64,000 bases of DNA from Mycteria americana. Taxonomy: Eukaryota; Chordata; Aves; Ciconiiformes; Ciconiidae. Each line of letters starts with the position of its first letter. The stretch's first letter is position 1. The notes under the pieces were generated by a model. The model saw only the letters and a program-made list of their open reading frames with translations. It had not been told where the DNA came from and did no database searches. Shown piece by piece: positions 1 through 8,352 of this stretch. The translations under genes and the position numbers were made by a program. The DNA lies in contig NC_134372.1 of assembly GCF_035582795.1 (NCBI RefSeq), positions 38,354,316-38,418,315 on the forward strand, written 5' to 3'.

Positions 1-299
1 TCCTAAATGCGGTTCTTTATTTTAAATGTAAATAATTAGAAATCACAAAACCCTGCTCAGAAAAGGTGCTGTGCTAAACCCTCTCTACAGTCACTTGCTA
101 CTGACTCTCAGTGAAGCTGCGCTCAGAAAAGCACCCATTGCTGCCTGCTACCAAGCATCTTCACATTTCGAAGGAGAAGTCAAGTCATCAAACTAATAAA
201 GGAAGGTGTAATGCTGAAAACTAGGGGAGGTCTTGAATCTCTCTGTTGACTAGGAACTGTTGTTAAAATATAAGTTGCCCTGCTGCACACAAAATACAG

Positions 300-385
300 T
301 CAGTGCAGATAACCAGAGCCAGCTTCCACTGCATGGGCCCAATCCTGTTCCCACTGAAGTCAGTGGCAGAAGTCCAACCTGTTTA
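300..385. repeat. Ancient amniote interspersed-repeat scrap
   Basis: The stretch containing 'gggcccaatcctgttcccac' followed by 'tgaagtcagtgg' resembles a short repeat that I know from turtle, crocodile and bird sequences, in which a 'gggccc..atcctg' end is followed by 'cccattgacttcaatggg' arms. I cannot name the family. It is an old, degraded copy. Confidence 0.35.
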
Positions 386-2264
386 ATGGGAACGGCAACA
401 AGCTTTCTATCTACTTAATATAAATGAAGATACACATCTCCTCTTTGACATATTTTGGGCTCAAAGCCATTGGCTGACACTTGTTTGGTTCTCTGCATGT
501 ATGTGACTCATGGGATAATATAATGCCTGATTTCCATTCTGCCAGACCTGTCTTTCTCCGTGGTTAACTATTAATTTCAGAGGCAAGATGCAATACTGCA
601 GTAAAATAGGATGGTGTTGAACTAAGAAAATTGCACTTAAATATTTAGAGTAAATGAATCGGATTCCCTTTTGTGAGGATTCCCTTCCAATTAAAGAGGT
701 ATACTCACATAGTCCTTAAGACATCAGCCCATTGCTCCTGCATAGAGAGGGAGTTTGTGGAAGTCTCTAGCAAAGTACTTGGCAGGCAAGGTAGTATAAA
801 CACAGTACCTTTACCCTGCCAGGACAGCTTGAGGAGAAACATGATAATGGAAATGACATTAAAAAAATCTGTATTCCAAATAGCTGATTTTTGTTTCAGG
901 CTACCTACACAGAACTGGGTTACTCTGGATATACAGGTGCTCAATAAACTATGAGCACATGATGATTTTCCACCAAAGCCGTACACTCTTCAGGATAAGG
1001 GCTAACTTTCTCTCTTTGGATCCATAGCCTAAGTTTGAGATACTAAGTAGTACCATTAAAAAAAAAATTATTAATAATATAATATGGGCTGGAAGGAATT
1101 ATCTGAACAGACTTTCTAATTCTTCTTAAGTTTTTTGTGATATGCTTATTATTGCAAAGTGTTGTCTCAGCTTTAAAATGCAGTTATCTCAGCTATGATT
1201 CAGCAAATCACACTGAAACACAGATATTTCCACGCAAGGTGTGTGTTTGTATGCACTTTCACTTGTATAAACACAGATTTCATTACAGGGGAAGAAAGAG
1301 GCGCCCAGAACCAGAGATGTCAGTGTATAAAACATTAATTTTTACTTAATCTGTTATACCAAGAGAGGGCAGTGGGCCTGTTCCTCCACCCTTTACTCAG
1401 TTAGACATTTGCCATTCTTTTCACCACTGAATTGGGTCAAACTCAATTCAACCAGTAAATTCAAACTAGTAAGCACAAAGCACTGAGAAGCACCTGCTTT
1501 CTCCTAACAGCAAAACATCTTCCACTGCACCCCTTCAGTGTGGAAATTCATGTGGAGCACTCCAAAAATTGTTCCTGTCCTCCAACCCCCTGAAGCAGGT
1601 GGATGAGGCAAGCTCTTCAGGGCCAATTTGCCCGTCGGAGTGGAAAAAAAATAAATCACTGAGAAATCTTGACATTTCTTTGCCACCCCCAACCTGCAGG
1701 ACTTCGCTATGGTTGTGAGCAATCTCTCAACTCTGTACACAGTGCTAGCAGACAACTACTCCCTTCCTCCCCAACATGTGATTACTCGCTCGGCCTCTCA
1801 GTCACTGCCCACCCCCACATCTCACCCCCTCCCTGTCCCCAACCCCATGTCTGGGACTGCGGAGGGTGAGGGGCGGAGAAGGAACGACTGCACAGCCACA
1901 CTTGTGTGGCAGGATGGGCAGAGGCTGGCAGCATCGCAGCAGTGCTGCGTATAAAAGGAACAGGCTCGGTGGGAAACTTTCAAAAAGCCACCCCGCGGTC
2001 GTGAAGACAAATGCCGCTGAGTATATACACACCCACAGCACCCTGCCCAGCGCTGGAGCTGCTCAAGCCCTTGCCCAAGCCAGGATAAATAGTCTTGGTG
2101 CAGGGTGCGCGTGCAGGGAGATGAGTGGGAATGCCACATGCGAGGCCAGCCCCTGCCCACAGTCCTGCCACACTTACCTGCTGCATCCACGGCATGCTGC
2201 AGCAGCGCAGCCTCTGCCTGCCATCCTCTTCTGCAGCAGCGTGGACTGGCAGCTGTTTTCACAT

Positions 2265-2325
2265 GAGCGTGCTGGACTAGACGATCCCCAGAGGTCCCTT
2301 CCAGCTCCAACTGTCCTGTGATATT
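2265..2325 (+). mobile_element. CR1 LINE 3'-end fragment
   Basis: The stretch 'ctggactagacgatcccc' followed by 'agaggtcccttccagctcc' and 'ctgtcctgtgat' matches the conserved 3' terminus of avian CR1, which usually reads like 'ggactagatgatct...aggtcccttccaacc...ttctgtgatt'. Only the last 60 or so bases are clear, so this is a strongly 5'-truncated, diverged copy in plus orientation. No coding part is left. Confidence 0.75.
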
Positions 2326-2439
2326 TGGAGTAGACAGTGCATAAAAATCCTTTCCACCACCCAGAGTTTATAATGCATGCCTAAATACTGCTGAAACAAG
2401 CAAGGCATGGGGTCACACATGAGACCAGAGCATTGCAGT

Positions 2440-2765
2440 ACTGCTCACTTTGACCCTGGTGTTAAGGCAAATATCCCTCAACACCCTCCTGTGAGAACTT
2501 TTTCATCTGGGCAATGACTTAGGGACTTGTCGAAGGCTCAGCCATGTGCTGGGGTAAGGGTTCCGGCTGAGAGGAAGAGAAAATGCAGAGCTGCAGCTGG
2601 GGAGGGCTCAGCTGAGGCTGCAAAGAGCACCGTGCTGCGAGAACTTTTTTTGTCTAGGCCATGGCTGGGGGCCTTGTCGAAGGCTCAGCCTACAGTTAGG
2701 GTTAGGATTAGGGAATGCTGCTCGCTTTGGCACTGTGTTTAAGGCATGTGTCTCTAAACACTTTT
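2440..2765. repeat. Imperfect repeats with telomere-like units
   Basis: Two blocks recur. One starts 'gagaactttt' and ends 'cttgtcgaaggctcagcc'; its copies begin near 2493 and 2639, 146 bases apart. The other reads 'gctcactttg...gttaaggca' near 2443 and 'gctcgctttgg...tttaaggca' near 2720. Between the last two blocks, at 2696-2713, lie three telomere-like units, TTAGGG, TTAGGA and TTAGGG. Copies are diverged and the phase is irregular, which suggests a decayed tandem or satellite-like array. The family is unknown to me. Confidence 0.6.
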
Positions 2766-2971
2766 CTGCTATCAATAATTTACCCTTCGTAATATTCCAG
2801 GGCATGCTGTGTTTATATAACTATTGAAACACCTATGTGGTAGATAGGTGATCTTAATTTTGAATCATAGAATGGTTGATTCTTCTGCCACTGAAGACCT
2901 GTTTAATCACCAATTCATTTAAATTAATGGAAAAATCTGCTTTGTCTGAGGCCATAAATGATTTGCTGAAA

Positions 2972-2972
<1 letters not shown>

Positions 2973-3005
<33 letters not shown>
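2973..3005. repeat. (CA)n microsatellite
   Basis: A pure run of about 16 CA dinucleotides. It is followed at once by TGAGTCA (3008-3014), a perfect AP-1 consensus that may be chance. Confidence 0.95.
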
Positions 3006-3007
<2 letters not shown>

Positions 3008-3749
3008 TGAGTCACGGTTCAGAACATAACTCAAACGACCAGGACTGTATTCCCATGCTCTAACCACTAGATTACAGTCCCTCCCACATATACCCTGCAA
3101 TAATCTTTGCTCGAATGATAACAGTGTTTCCCCACTTTACACGTTGGACAGCATTACTCAGTAAGGCACATCATACCCGACGGGAGTGCAGCTCTGCAGG
3201 GCTGGGGGAGGAAGGAAGCACAAGTAAAAGTCATTATTTTCGCCCATCACCACCAACTTAACTCTTCCCTTGGAAAATTACCAGCTCTGAATCCCCCGAT
3301 TTACACCTAACCGAAAAATAAAATCTTTAATCCTGATCTGCACTCATCTTTTACCCATCCCAAGCAGCGGGTGCTTGCAGACCCACTGTCACGGTGGATT
3401 TTGGAGGAGCAGCCTTACCTTTCCTCCACTCTGCAGACTGGCATGAACCCCGCTGGCAGGAGGCAAAGCCCCTCAGCACCCTCAGAGCTGCCCCCATCGG
3501 CCGCGTAGCGGGGCCGTGTAGTGGAGTCCTTGTGAGGACACGGCCTACCTCATGGCCTGAGCATCACTGGGTCCAAATCTCTCTGTTTGGGGCGTTTAAT
3601 TTCTGCTGTTGATGTGCCACGCATGGCACGTTGTGGGCACACCATGGGGGCACTGAGTGATGGGGAGCTCAGTTCTCCTGGGTGGATCACCCTCCCCGGG
3701 AAAAGGTGGACACGCTTGCCGTGAAGGGGACAGGACGCGGGGCAGCTTT

Positions 3750-4715
3750 TCCTCGCACGTCTGAGGCGCAGCTCCAGCCCCGCCGCGGGCCGGCCGACGA
3801 CCCGCCGGGCCGACGGCGCCCAGGCCCGAAGCCCCGGCGGAGGGGAGGACGGGCGGCGACCGGGGGACCCCGCTGACCTCCCCGCACGACGCCCGGGCAC
3901 TGCGCCACAGGCTGGGCCGGGCCGGACCGGGCCGGACGTCACCTCAACTCAGGGCCGGCCGCCGCCACGGGGCAGCTCCGGGACAGCCCGGCCGGGGCCG
4001 CCTCCCCCTCACGACCGCCCCTTCCCGCCTCACGGCGCGGGCCCTATCGCCGCCGGGCCTCGCGCCACCTCCCCTCCGCGCGCCGCCAGCCCCGGCCCCG
4101 GGGAGGGCGGGGCGGGGCGGGAGCCCCCGGCGGGGCCGGTCGCCCGCGCGCGCGCCGGCGGCGGCTTGTTGGGCGCAGCGGCGGGAGCCGGCCGGAACAG
4201 CCGCTGTCCCCGCGGAGGGGCCCGGGCGGAGCCGCCGCCGGTGCCCCCCGGAGCCCGCGCCGTGCCCCACGTCCCGCCGACACCGAAGAGCCCCGGGGCG
4301 GCGTCTCTGGGCCCGACCCGGCCGGGGCGAAACTCCCCGGGGGCGGGGAGGGGCCAGGGCCGCGTCTCGCCAGGAAGGGACGGGCAGCGGCAGCGCCGAC
4401 GGGCGAGCGGGGCCTGGCCCTGCCCGCGGCCTCCTTTCGCAAGCCCCCGCCGTGCCCCCGGTGACAGCTTGTCCCCTGCGCCCCGCTGGAGACCCACGGC
4501 GTCCCCGGGACGGGGCGGCGGGCTGCCAGGCCGGGGGGGGCCGTGGCCGGGGCAGCCGGCGGCAGGCCCCCAGCCCGCCTGCGGGTGGGCTGCCTGTCCT
4601 CCTCGCCCGGGAGCCTTCCTCGTCCCTCCCGGCTGCCTTTCGCCGCGTCCTAAAGCCCGTCGGGGAGAGGCGGCAGGCCTGCAGCGCGGGTGGAAGGGTT
4701 GAGCGAGGGGTGACT
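3750..4715. promoter_or_regulatory. CpG island without a recognised gene
   Basis: About 1 kb of very GC-rich, CpG-dense sequence lies just beyond the CEBPA 3' end, separate from the CEBPA promoter island. Long open frames run through it on both strands, but they are low-complexity Pro/Arg/Gly/Ala readings and match no family I know. A perfect AP-1 site, TGACTCA, sits at its right edge (4711-4717). It could be the promoter of a non-coding transcript, of a neighbour outside the window, or a regulatory island for CEBPA. No TATA box or clean splice donor identifies a direction. Confidence 0.7.
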
Positions 4716-4976
4716 CACAGGCACACATCTGACACCACAAGTATTTAGGAAATTGCCGTTCTCTTAAAGGCAACCGTGTATTTATTTCTCTGGGGCGAAA
4801 ACGAGGGAGTTGCGCTCCACAAAGGCGTTTCGGTCACCAGTCCTGGCAGGGGAAGCCGGTGCCGGCGGAGAGCGGGATGCATAGTCCAGAGGAAGAGGAG
4901 GGCTTTCGCGCTCCTGCTACAGAAAAAGAACTGGAGACACACAGAGAGGCAGATGCTTATGGTAGAATATATGCTG

Positions 4977-4982
4977 TTTATT
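4977..4982 (-). terminator. CEBPA: Candidate distal CEBPA poly(A) signal
   Basis: The minus strand reads AATAAA about 1.62 kb after the CEBPA stop. About 30 bases further on it has a TG-rich stretch, 'ctctgtgtgtctcc', as expected of a downstream cleavage element. That makes this the best-looking of several candidates. A further AATAAA lies at 4781-4786. Confidence 0.5.
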
Positions 4983-5022
4983 TATGAACGTGACCAGGAC
5001 TTCTGACAAACTTTATATGCAG

Positions 5023-5135
5023 CCCCCCCCCCAATTCAAAAAAACCCCACCAATGTGTGCATATACATACATGTATACATACCCATACACACACACCACA
5101 TACGCACACGGCACACGCATACACACGCTCCCAGC
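5023..5135 (-). repeat. G10 run and GU/UA-rich tract in CEBPA 3' UTR
   Basis: On the CEBPA mRNA strand this reads as GUGUGU, GUAUGU and UGUAUAC-like stretches followed by a run of ten Gs (plus-strand C run at 5023-5032). Seen on the plus strand it is a degenerate (CA)n/(TACA)n microsatellite. It lies in the 3' UTR only if the distal poly(A) signal is used. GU-rich tracts of this type are known targets of CELF proteins; binding here is inference. Confidence 0.7.
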
Positions 5136-5296
5136 ACTGCGCTCCCGCTGTCACACTGTCAAACAGCCTCACGTCTCCACCTTGTTCTCTCCTGTCATGA
5201 CTATTTCACCTGGATGAATTCTTGTGCAGCTACGACATGAGGAAGAAATGCTCTGCCTGGTGACCAGCGCTCCCTGGAAGGGGGCCTGTTTGTTTG

Positions 5297-5302
5297 TTTA
5301 TT
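5297..5302 (-). terminator. CEBPA: Candidate proximal CEBPA poly(A) signal
   Basis: AATAAA on the minus strand about 1.3 kb after the CEBPA stop, close to the 3' UTR length of the human mRNA. Other AATAAA copies on the same strand lie at 5740-5745 and 6245-6250, so alternative cleavage is possible. The sequence alone does not decide between them. Confidence 0.45.
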
Positions 5303-6600
5303 TTTCTCTCACCCTGCAAGAAGCTCCAGAGTCCAAAGGTGCTGCAGCACCAGGGATGAGCCTCCTCACCCCACCGCAGGCATCCTGCAGCCCCACGGCC
5401 CGCGCCCCCTCCCAGGCACCCCTGCCTTGGGGTCGGGAGGCAGCAGCCGGCCCAGGACAACGTGCAGAAGGCAACACACACTCACACTCACCCAACCACA
5501 CAAATAATAAAATAATGTTGCAGCACAAGGGCATAGTCTCTGTCACCAGATAAGAAAGTCGTGTGATGGCAAAGATCTAAGTAATGCAATAAAAATAAAG
5601 TGTAGCTAGTATACACAGAAAGGCTTTCACATTACATGAGGCACAGCTTGGACAGACAGAGACTTGAAGAGGAGCTAAATGTCCTGGAATAAAGCCAAAT
5701 ACACTGAGAGTTCATAGTAAATACCCGCATCGATAGGTATTTATTCATTTGTGCTTCGCCACGTCGTGACATACAGTACAAGACACTGCTGCTCTTCCTT
5801 TTGATGGAGGGAGCTCACCACGCTCCCTCGCAAGCTGCTGCTCCGTGTCAGTCCCAGGCTGTCCATCGGTCCCGCAGCGGCAGTGGCCCCTGCCCTGCTC
5901 CCAGCCAAGGCAGGGGACAGGGCTCAGCAGAGGCAGCCCAGCCAGGCTGGGACAGTCCTGGCAGCAGTCCAGCAGCTGCCCCACACCTCAGTGCTCCGAA
6001 CGGGCGTCCGGCGCTGCATGTCTCTCAGCCTCAGCCCGCTCCTTGCCGGCCTCCCCACAGCTGCCCCTGCCTGCTGCACCACAGGCCAGCTGGGGCAGGC
6101 CTGGCCGGCAGCCCCGGATGCCCTGTCCCTCAAGCCTGCACGTCCATCATCCTTTTTCCTCTCGCCTGGCCAGGCTGGGGGGAACAGAAAGCCCCAGAGC
6201 TCCTGCAGCCAGCTTTTAAGGCACATCTGGATTCCTATGCGTGCTTTATTACTATTATTATTATTGTTATTTACCCTGTGTAGACACGTGGGCTTTTGAA
6301 TTTCTTCCTTCCCCTCGCCTTTCTCCTTATAAAACCCACCATGTTTTCAGCTTATTCGTCTGTCATCCCTAAGGCACAACCCTTGTAATACTACAGCTGC
6401 CTGTTTTCTCGTGTTGGTCGTTAATTGTTAAAAAACAAACAAACAAACGAAACAAACCAAAACCAAAACAAAAACCCCAACCCCCTCCCCCCTCGAAACA
6501 ATCTGAGATCGCTGCGCTCCGGTATGGATAGCATCTATAGGCGAGCGAGGGCAGCCCGGCAGCGGGCGCGGCCGCCCGCGAGTCCCGGCGCGGCGCGGGG

Positions 6601-7578
6601 CTAGGCGCAGCTGCCCATGGCCTTCACCAGCGAGCTCTCGGGCAGCTGCCTGAAGATGCCCCGCAGAGTCTCCAGCTCCCGGGTGAGCTGCTCCACCCGC
6701 TTGCGCAGCCGCTCGTTGTCGGTGGTGAGCTCCAGCACCTTCTGCTGCGTCTCCACGTTGCGCTGCTTGGCCTTGTCCCGGCTCTTGCGCACCGCGATGT
6801 TGTTGCGCTCCCGGCGCACCCGGTACTCGTTGCTGTTCTTGTCCACTGTCTTTTTCGATTTGCTCCGGTGGTCCGCCGGCATCATCTTGAGGGCGCCGGC
6901 GGCGGGCAGGCCGCCGGGGGGGTGCGGGTGGTGCGGGTGGTGCGGGCTGGGCACGGGCGTGGGGGGCGGCGTGGGGTGCCCGGGCTGGAGGTGCATGGTG
7001 GTCTGGGCGCAGTGGGCGATCTGGTACTGCAGGTGGGACGGGTGCTGCTGCGGAGCGTGGTGGGGGTAGAGGGCCGACAGGGCCGCCGACTTGACCTCCT
7101 CCTCCTCGCGGGGCTCCTGCTTAATCACCAGCGGCCGCAAGCCGGGCGCGGCGATGCGCTCGTAGAGGGGGTCGAGCTTGCCGTCCATGTAGCCGGCCAC
7201 GCAGCCGAAGAGCGGCTGCTGGTGGTGCTGCTGCTGGTGCCCCGGCGCCGAGGCGGCGGCGCCGGCCCCATGCATGCTGTGGAAGTCGAAATCCCCGGCC
7301 AGGATGGCCTTGGCTTTCTCCTGCTGCTTGCTGTGCTGGAAGAGGTCGGCCAGGAACTCGTCGTTGAAGGCGGCGGGGTCGATGTAGGCGCTGATGTCGA
7401 TGGAGTTCTCGTTCTCGCAGATGTCGGCGAGCTCCGCGCCGCCCGGAGCAGGTGCCGCCGCCGAGGGAGCCTCTCTGTAGCTGTAGGCGCTGCCGGGCAG
7501 GGGAGTCTGGAGCTGGTGGTGCTGGCCGCTGCTCATCGGGGGCCGGGAATCGACCTCGTAGAAGTTGGCTTGCTCCAT
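6601..7578 (-). CDS. CEBPA: CCAAT/enhancer-binding protein alpha (C/EBP-alpha)
   Basis: A single-exon, 325-codon bZIP transcription factor that drives myeloid, adipocyte and hepatocyte differentiation and halts proliferation. It binds CCAAT-type sites as a homo- or heterodimer in the nucleus. The N-terminus opens [14 protein letters not shown]. Conserved transactivation elements lie at about 59-85 ([20 protein letters not shown]) and 122-145 ([20 protein letters not shown]). The sumoylation motif VIKQEP is at 151-156 (K153). A His/Pro-rich stretch at 201-222 includes TPPPTP, matching the mammalian GSK3 target site. The basic region is at about 245-274 with the signature NNIAVRKSR (259-267). 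The zipper has leucines at 284, 291, 298, 305 and 312. The C-terminus is [10 protein letters not shown]. The start is fixed by homology and by the upstream ORF 7 nt away. Its -3 base is T and its +4 base G, a weak context that allows leaky scanning to the internal p30 start. Upstream on the same strand are a TATA box and a GC-rich leader. Confidence 0.98.
   Translation of the reverse strand: MEQANFYEVDSRPPMSSGQHHQLQTPLPGSAYSYREAPSAAAPAPGGAELADICENENSIDISAYIDPAAFNDEFLADLFQHSKQQEKAKAILAGDFDFHSMHGAGAAASAPGHQQQHHQQPLFGCVAGYMDGKLDPLYERIAAPGLRPLVIKQEPREEEEVKSAALSALYPHHAPQQHPSHLQYQIAHCAQTTMHLQPGHPTPPPTPVPSPHHPHHPHPPGGLPAAGALKMMPADHRSKSKKTVDKNSNEYRVRRERNNIAVRKSRDKAKQRNVETQQKVLELTTDNERLRKRVEQLTRELETLRGIFRQLPESSLVKAMGSCA
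7273..7275 (-). other. CEBPA: Internal p30 start codon of CEBPA
   Basis: Methionine 102, in the context FHSMHGAG, is the in-frame start equivalent to the mammalian p30 isoform. p30 lacks the first transactivation elements and antagonises the growth arrest caused by full-length p42. The protein would be 224 residues and keep VIKQEP and the whole bZIP domain. The assignment rests on its equivalent place in the alignable N-terminal region. Confidence 0.85.
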
Positions 7579-7671
7579 GAAGCACCTACAGTCTGCCGGG
7601 CATGGTGAAGGGCTCCTGCAATCCAGGTTTCGGACGGGGCGGCGGCAGCGGCGGCAGCGGCGGCGGCGGCT
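7579..7671 (-). other. CEBPA: In-frame arginine-rich extension upstream of the CEBPA ATG
   Basis: Reading the C/EBP-alpha frame upstream from the main ATG, 31 codons stay open until an in-frame TAG at 7672-7674. The far part is arginine/cysteine rich ([12 protein letters not shown]); the near part is LDCRSPSPC. Human CEBPA has a non-AUG-started extended isoform with an arginine-rich nucleolar segment in the same place. The only in-frame CTG here is at 7624-7626, on the wrong side of the arginine block. Translation is therefore uncertain. Confidence 0.4.
7586..7603 (-). CDS. Conserved CEBPA upstream ORF (MPGRL)
   Basis: The leader contains ATG CCC GGC AGA CTG TAG, a five-residue ORF ending exactly 7 nt before the main ATG. 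Mammalian CEBPA has a five-residue uORF (MPGEL, from memory) with the same 7-nt spacing. There it sets the ratio of p42 to p30 by controlling reinitiation. The uORF start here has the context ACC ATG C, with a strong -3 A, whereas the main start has T at -3. It is too short for normal gene finding, and the peptide itself is not known to have a function. Confidence 0.93.
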
Positions 7672-7715
7672 CTACCAAGCCCGCGGCACCCCGGCCCGCG
7701 GCGGCGAACGGCACC

Positions 7716-7785
7716 ACGGCACGGCGCGGCACGGCGCGGCACGGCACGGCACGGCGCGGCACGGCACGGCACGGCGCGGCACGGC
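7716..7785 (-). repeat. (GCCGY)14 tandem repeat in the CEBPA leader
   Basis: Fourteen exact 5-base units of the form RCGGC on the plus strand (GCCGY on the mRNA strand) follow one another without a break. The order of A and G at the variable base is A A G A G A A A G A A A G A, so a 20-base unit is itself repeated twice at 7741-7780. The tract lies between the TATA box and the upstream ORF and would be part of the 5' UTR. A short GGC/AGC-rich tract (7639-7670) follows on the ATG side. Confidence 0.95.
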
Positions 7786-7884
7786 GCAGGGCGCCCAGAG
7801 CCCGTCCCCCGCCCCAGCCCGCCCGAGCCCCGCTCGCTGCCTGCCTGCCCTGTTGCTAGTGGGTTGCCTCGGTCCTGCGTGCCG

Positions 7885-7892
7885 TATATATA
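7885..7892 (-). promoter_or_regulatory. CEBPA: CEBPA TATA box
   Basis: The minus strand reads GTGTATATATACGG, a good TATA box inside a CpG island. It predicts transcription starting near 7861 and a 5' UTR of about 280 nt that includes the pentanucleotide repeat and the uORF. Known CEBPA promoters also have a TATA-type element. Confidence 0.75.
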
Positions 7893-8289
7893 CACCCCCG
7901 CAGCAGGGCCGGGGATCGCCCTCTAGTGTCCAACCTCCTGCTGGGAACCTTTGACCACCGCGCGGCCGGGTCTTAGCGCCCCGGCAGGGCAGAGCCGCCC
8001 GCCCGCCCGCCCTCCCCCGGGAGCCGCCGCGGGGAGAGCGGCCCGCACGCCCCGGCCCCCCGCCGCCGCCGCCCCGAGCTCGGCGGGCGCAGGGCGCTGG
8101 GCTACGCCCGCCGAGGAGGCTCCGCGCTGATAAGAGACCCGGGGAAACGGCGCGGGGACTTTGCGCCCTCCCTGCCCGGGGCCGCCCGGCGGGGCTGGGC
8201 GGCCAAAGGCGGCTGGTACATTTCCAACGCCCGCTCCCACCCCTGCGCCCAGCGCTCCGACCCAGCGACTCCCCGGCCGCGCTACGGAG

Positions 8290-8352
8290 AAAGTCTCAAA
8301 GTTCACCATCACCCGCGCGTACTTGCAAATATTTGGCCGGCCGGGAATATTG
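8290..8352 (-). promoter_or_regulatory. A/T-containing block in the CEBPA upstream island
   Basis: Inside otherwise GC-only sequence about 435-490 bp upstream of the predicted start is a compact A/T-richer block. It holds TCAAAGTTCA (8296-8305, like an HNF4/DR1 site), TTGCAAAT (8323-8330, like a C/EBP or octamer variant), AATATTTGG and GGAATATTG. The clustering suggests a conserved regulatory element. Which factors bind is inference. Confidence 0.35.

Larger units (their letters stand above)
1..3750. other. Non-coding flank beyond the CEBPA 3' end
   Basis: No coding exon is recognisable on either strand. The open frames here, including overlapping ones of about 150-160 codons near 1.8-2.3 kb, resemble no known family and overlap on opposite strands. 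The stretch holds old interspersed-repeat scraps, a CR1 3' end, a dinucleotide tract and imperfect repeats, listed separately. In human the next gene on this side is SLC7A10; I looked for its N-terminal transporter sequence and did not see it. Confidence 0.6.
4960..6600 (-). other. CEBPA: CEBPA 3' UTR (approximate extent)
   Basis: The stretch from the CEBPA stop to the last well-placed poly(A) signal. Just after the stop, at about 6428-6494, the mRNA strand has three G tracts followed by a U-rich, UUUG-repeated stretch. Further on is an AUU-type microsatellite (6248-6272), then GC-rich sequence at 5.8-6.2 kb, then A/U-rich sequence with several poly(A) signals. Open frames inside it on either strand are low-complexity and not credible genes. 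The true 3' end needs transcript data. Confidence 0.6.

Noticed and set aside
1822-2321. Overlapping 150-160 codon frames on both strands near 2 kb
   Set aside because: They are complementary shadows of each other, run into a CR1 3' end, and have no family resemblance.
2860-2880. 'gaatcatagaatggttg', resembling the tail of a minus-oriented CR1
   Set aside because: The expected CR1 body is not found on the adjacent side, so only about 17 bases support it.
4030-4773. 247-codon minus-strand open frame in the CpG island at 3.75-4.7 kb
   Set aside because: Composition-driven; there is no recognisable family, and a 178-codon frame is open on the opposite strand. I checked for the SLC7A10 N-terminus and did not find it.
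6868-7608. 246-codon frame antisense to CEBPA
   Set aside because: A mirror of the GC-rich CEBPA codons; no independent motif or start signal.
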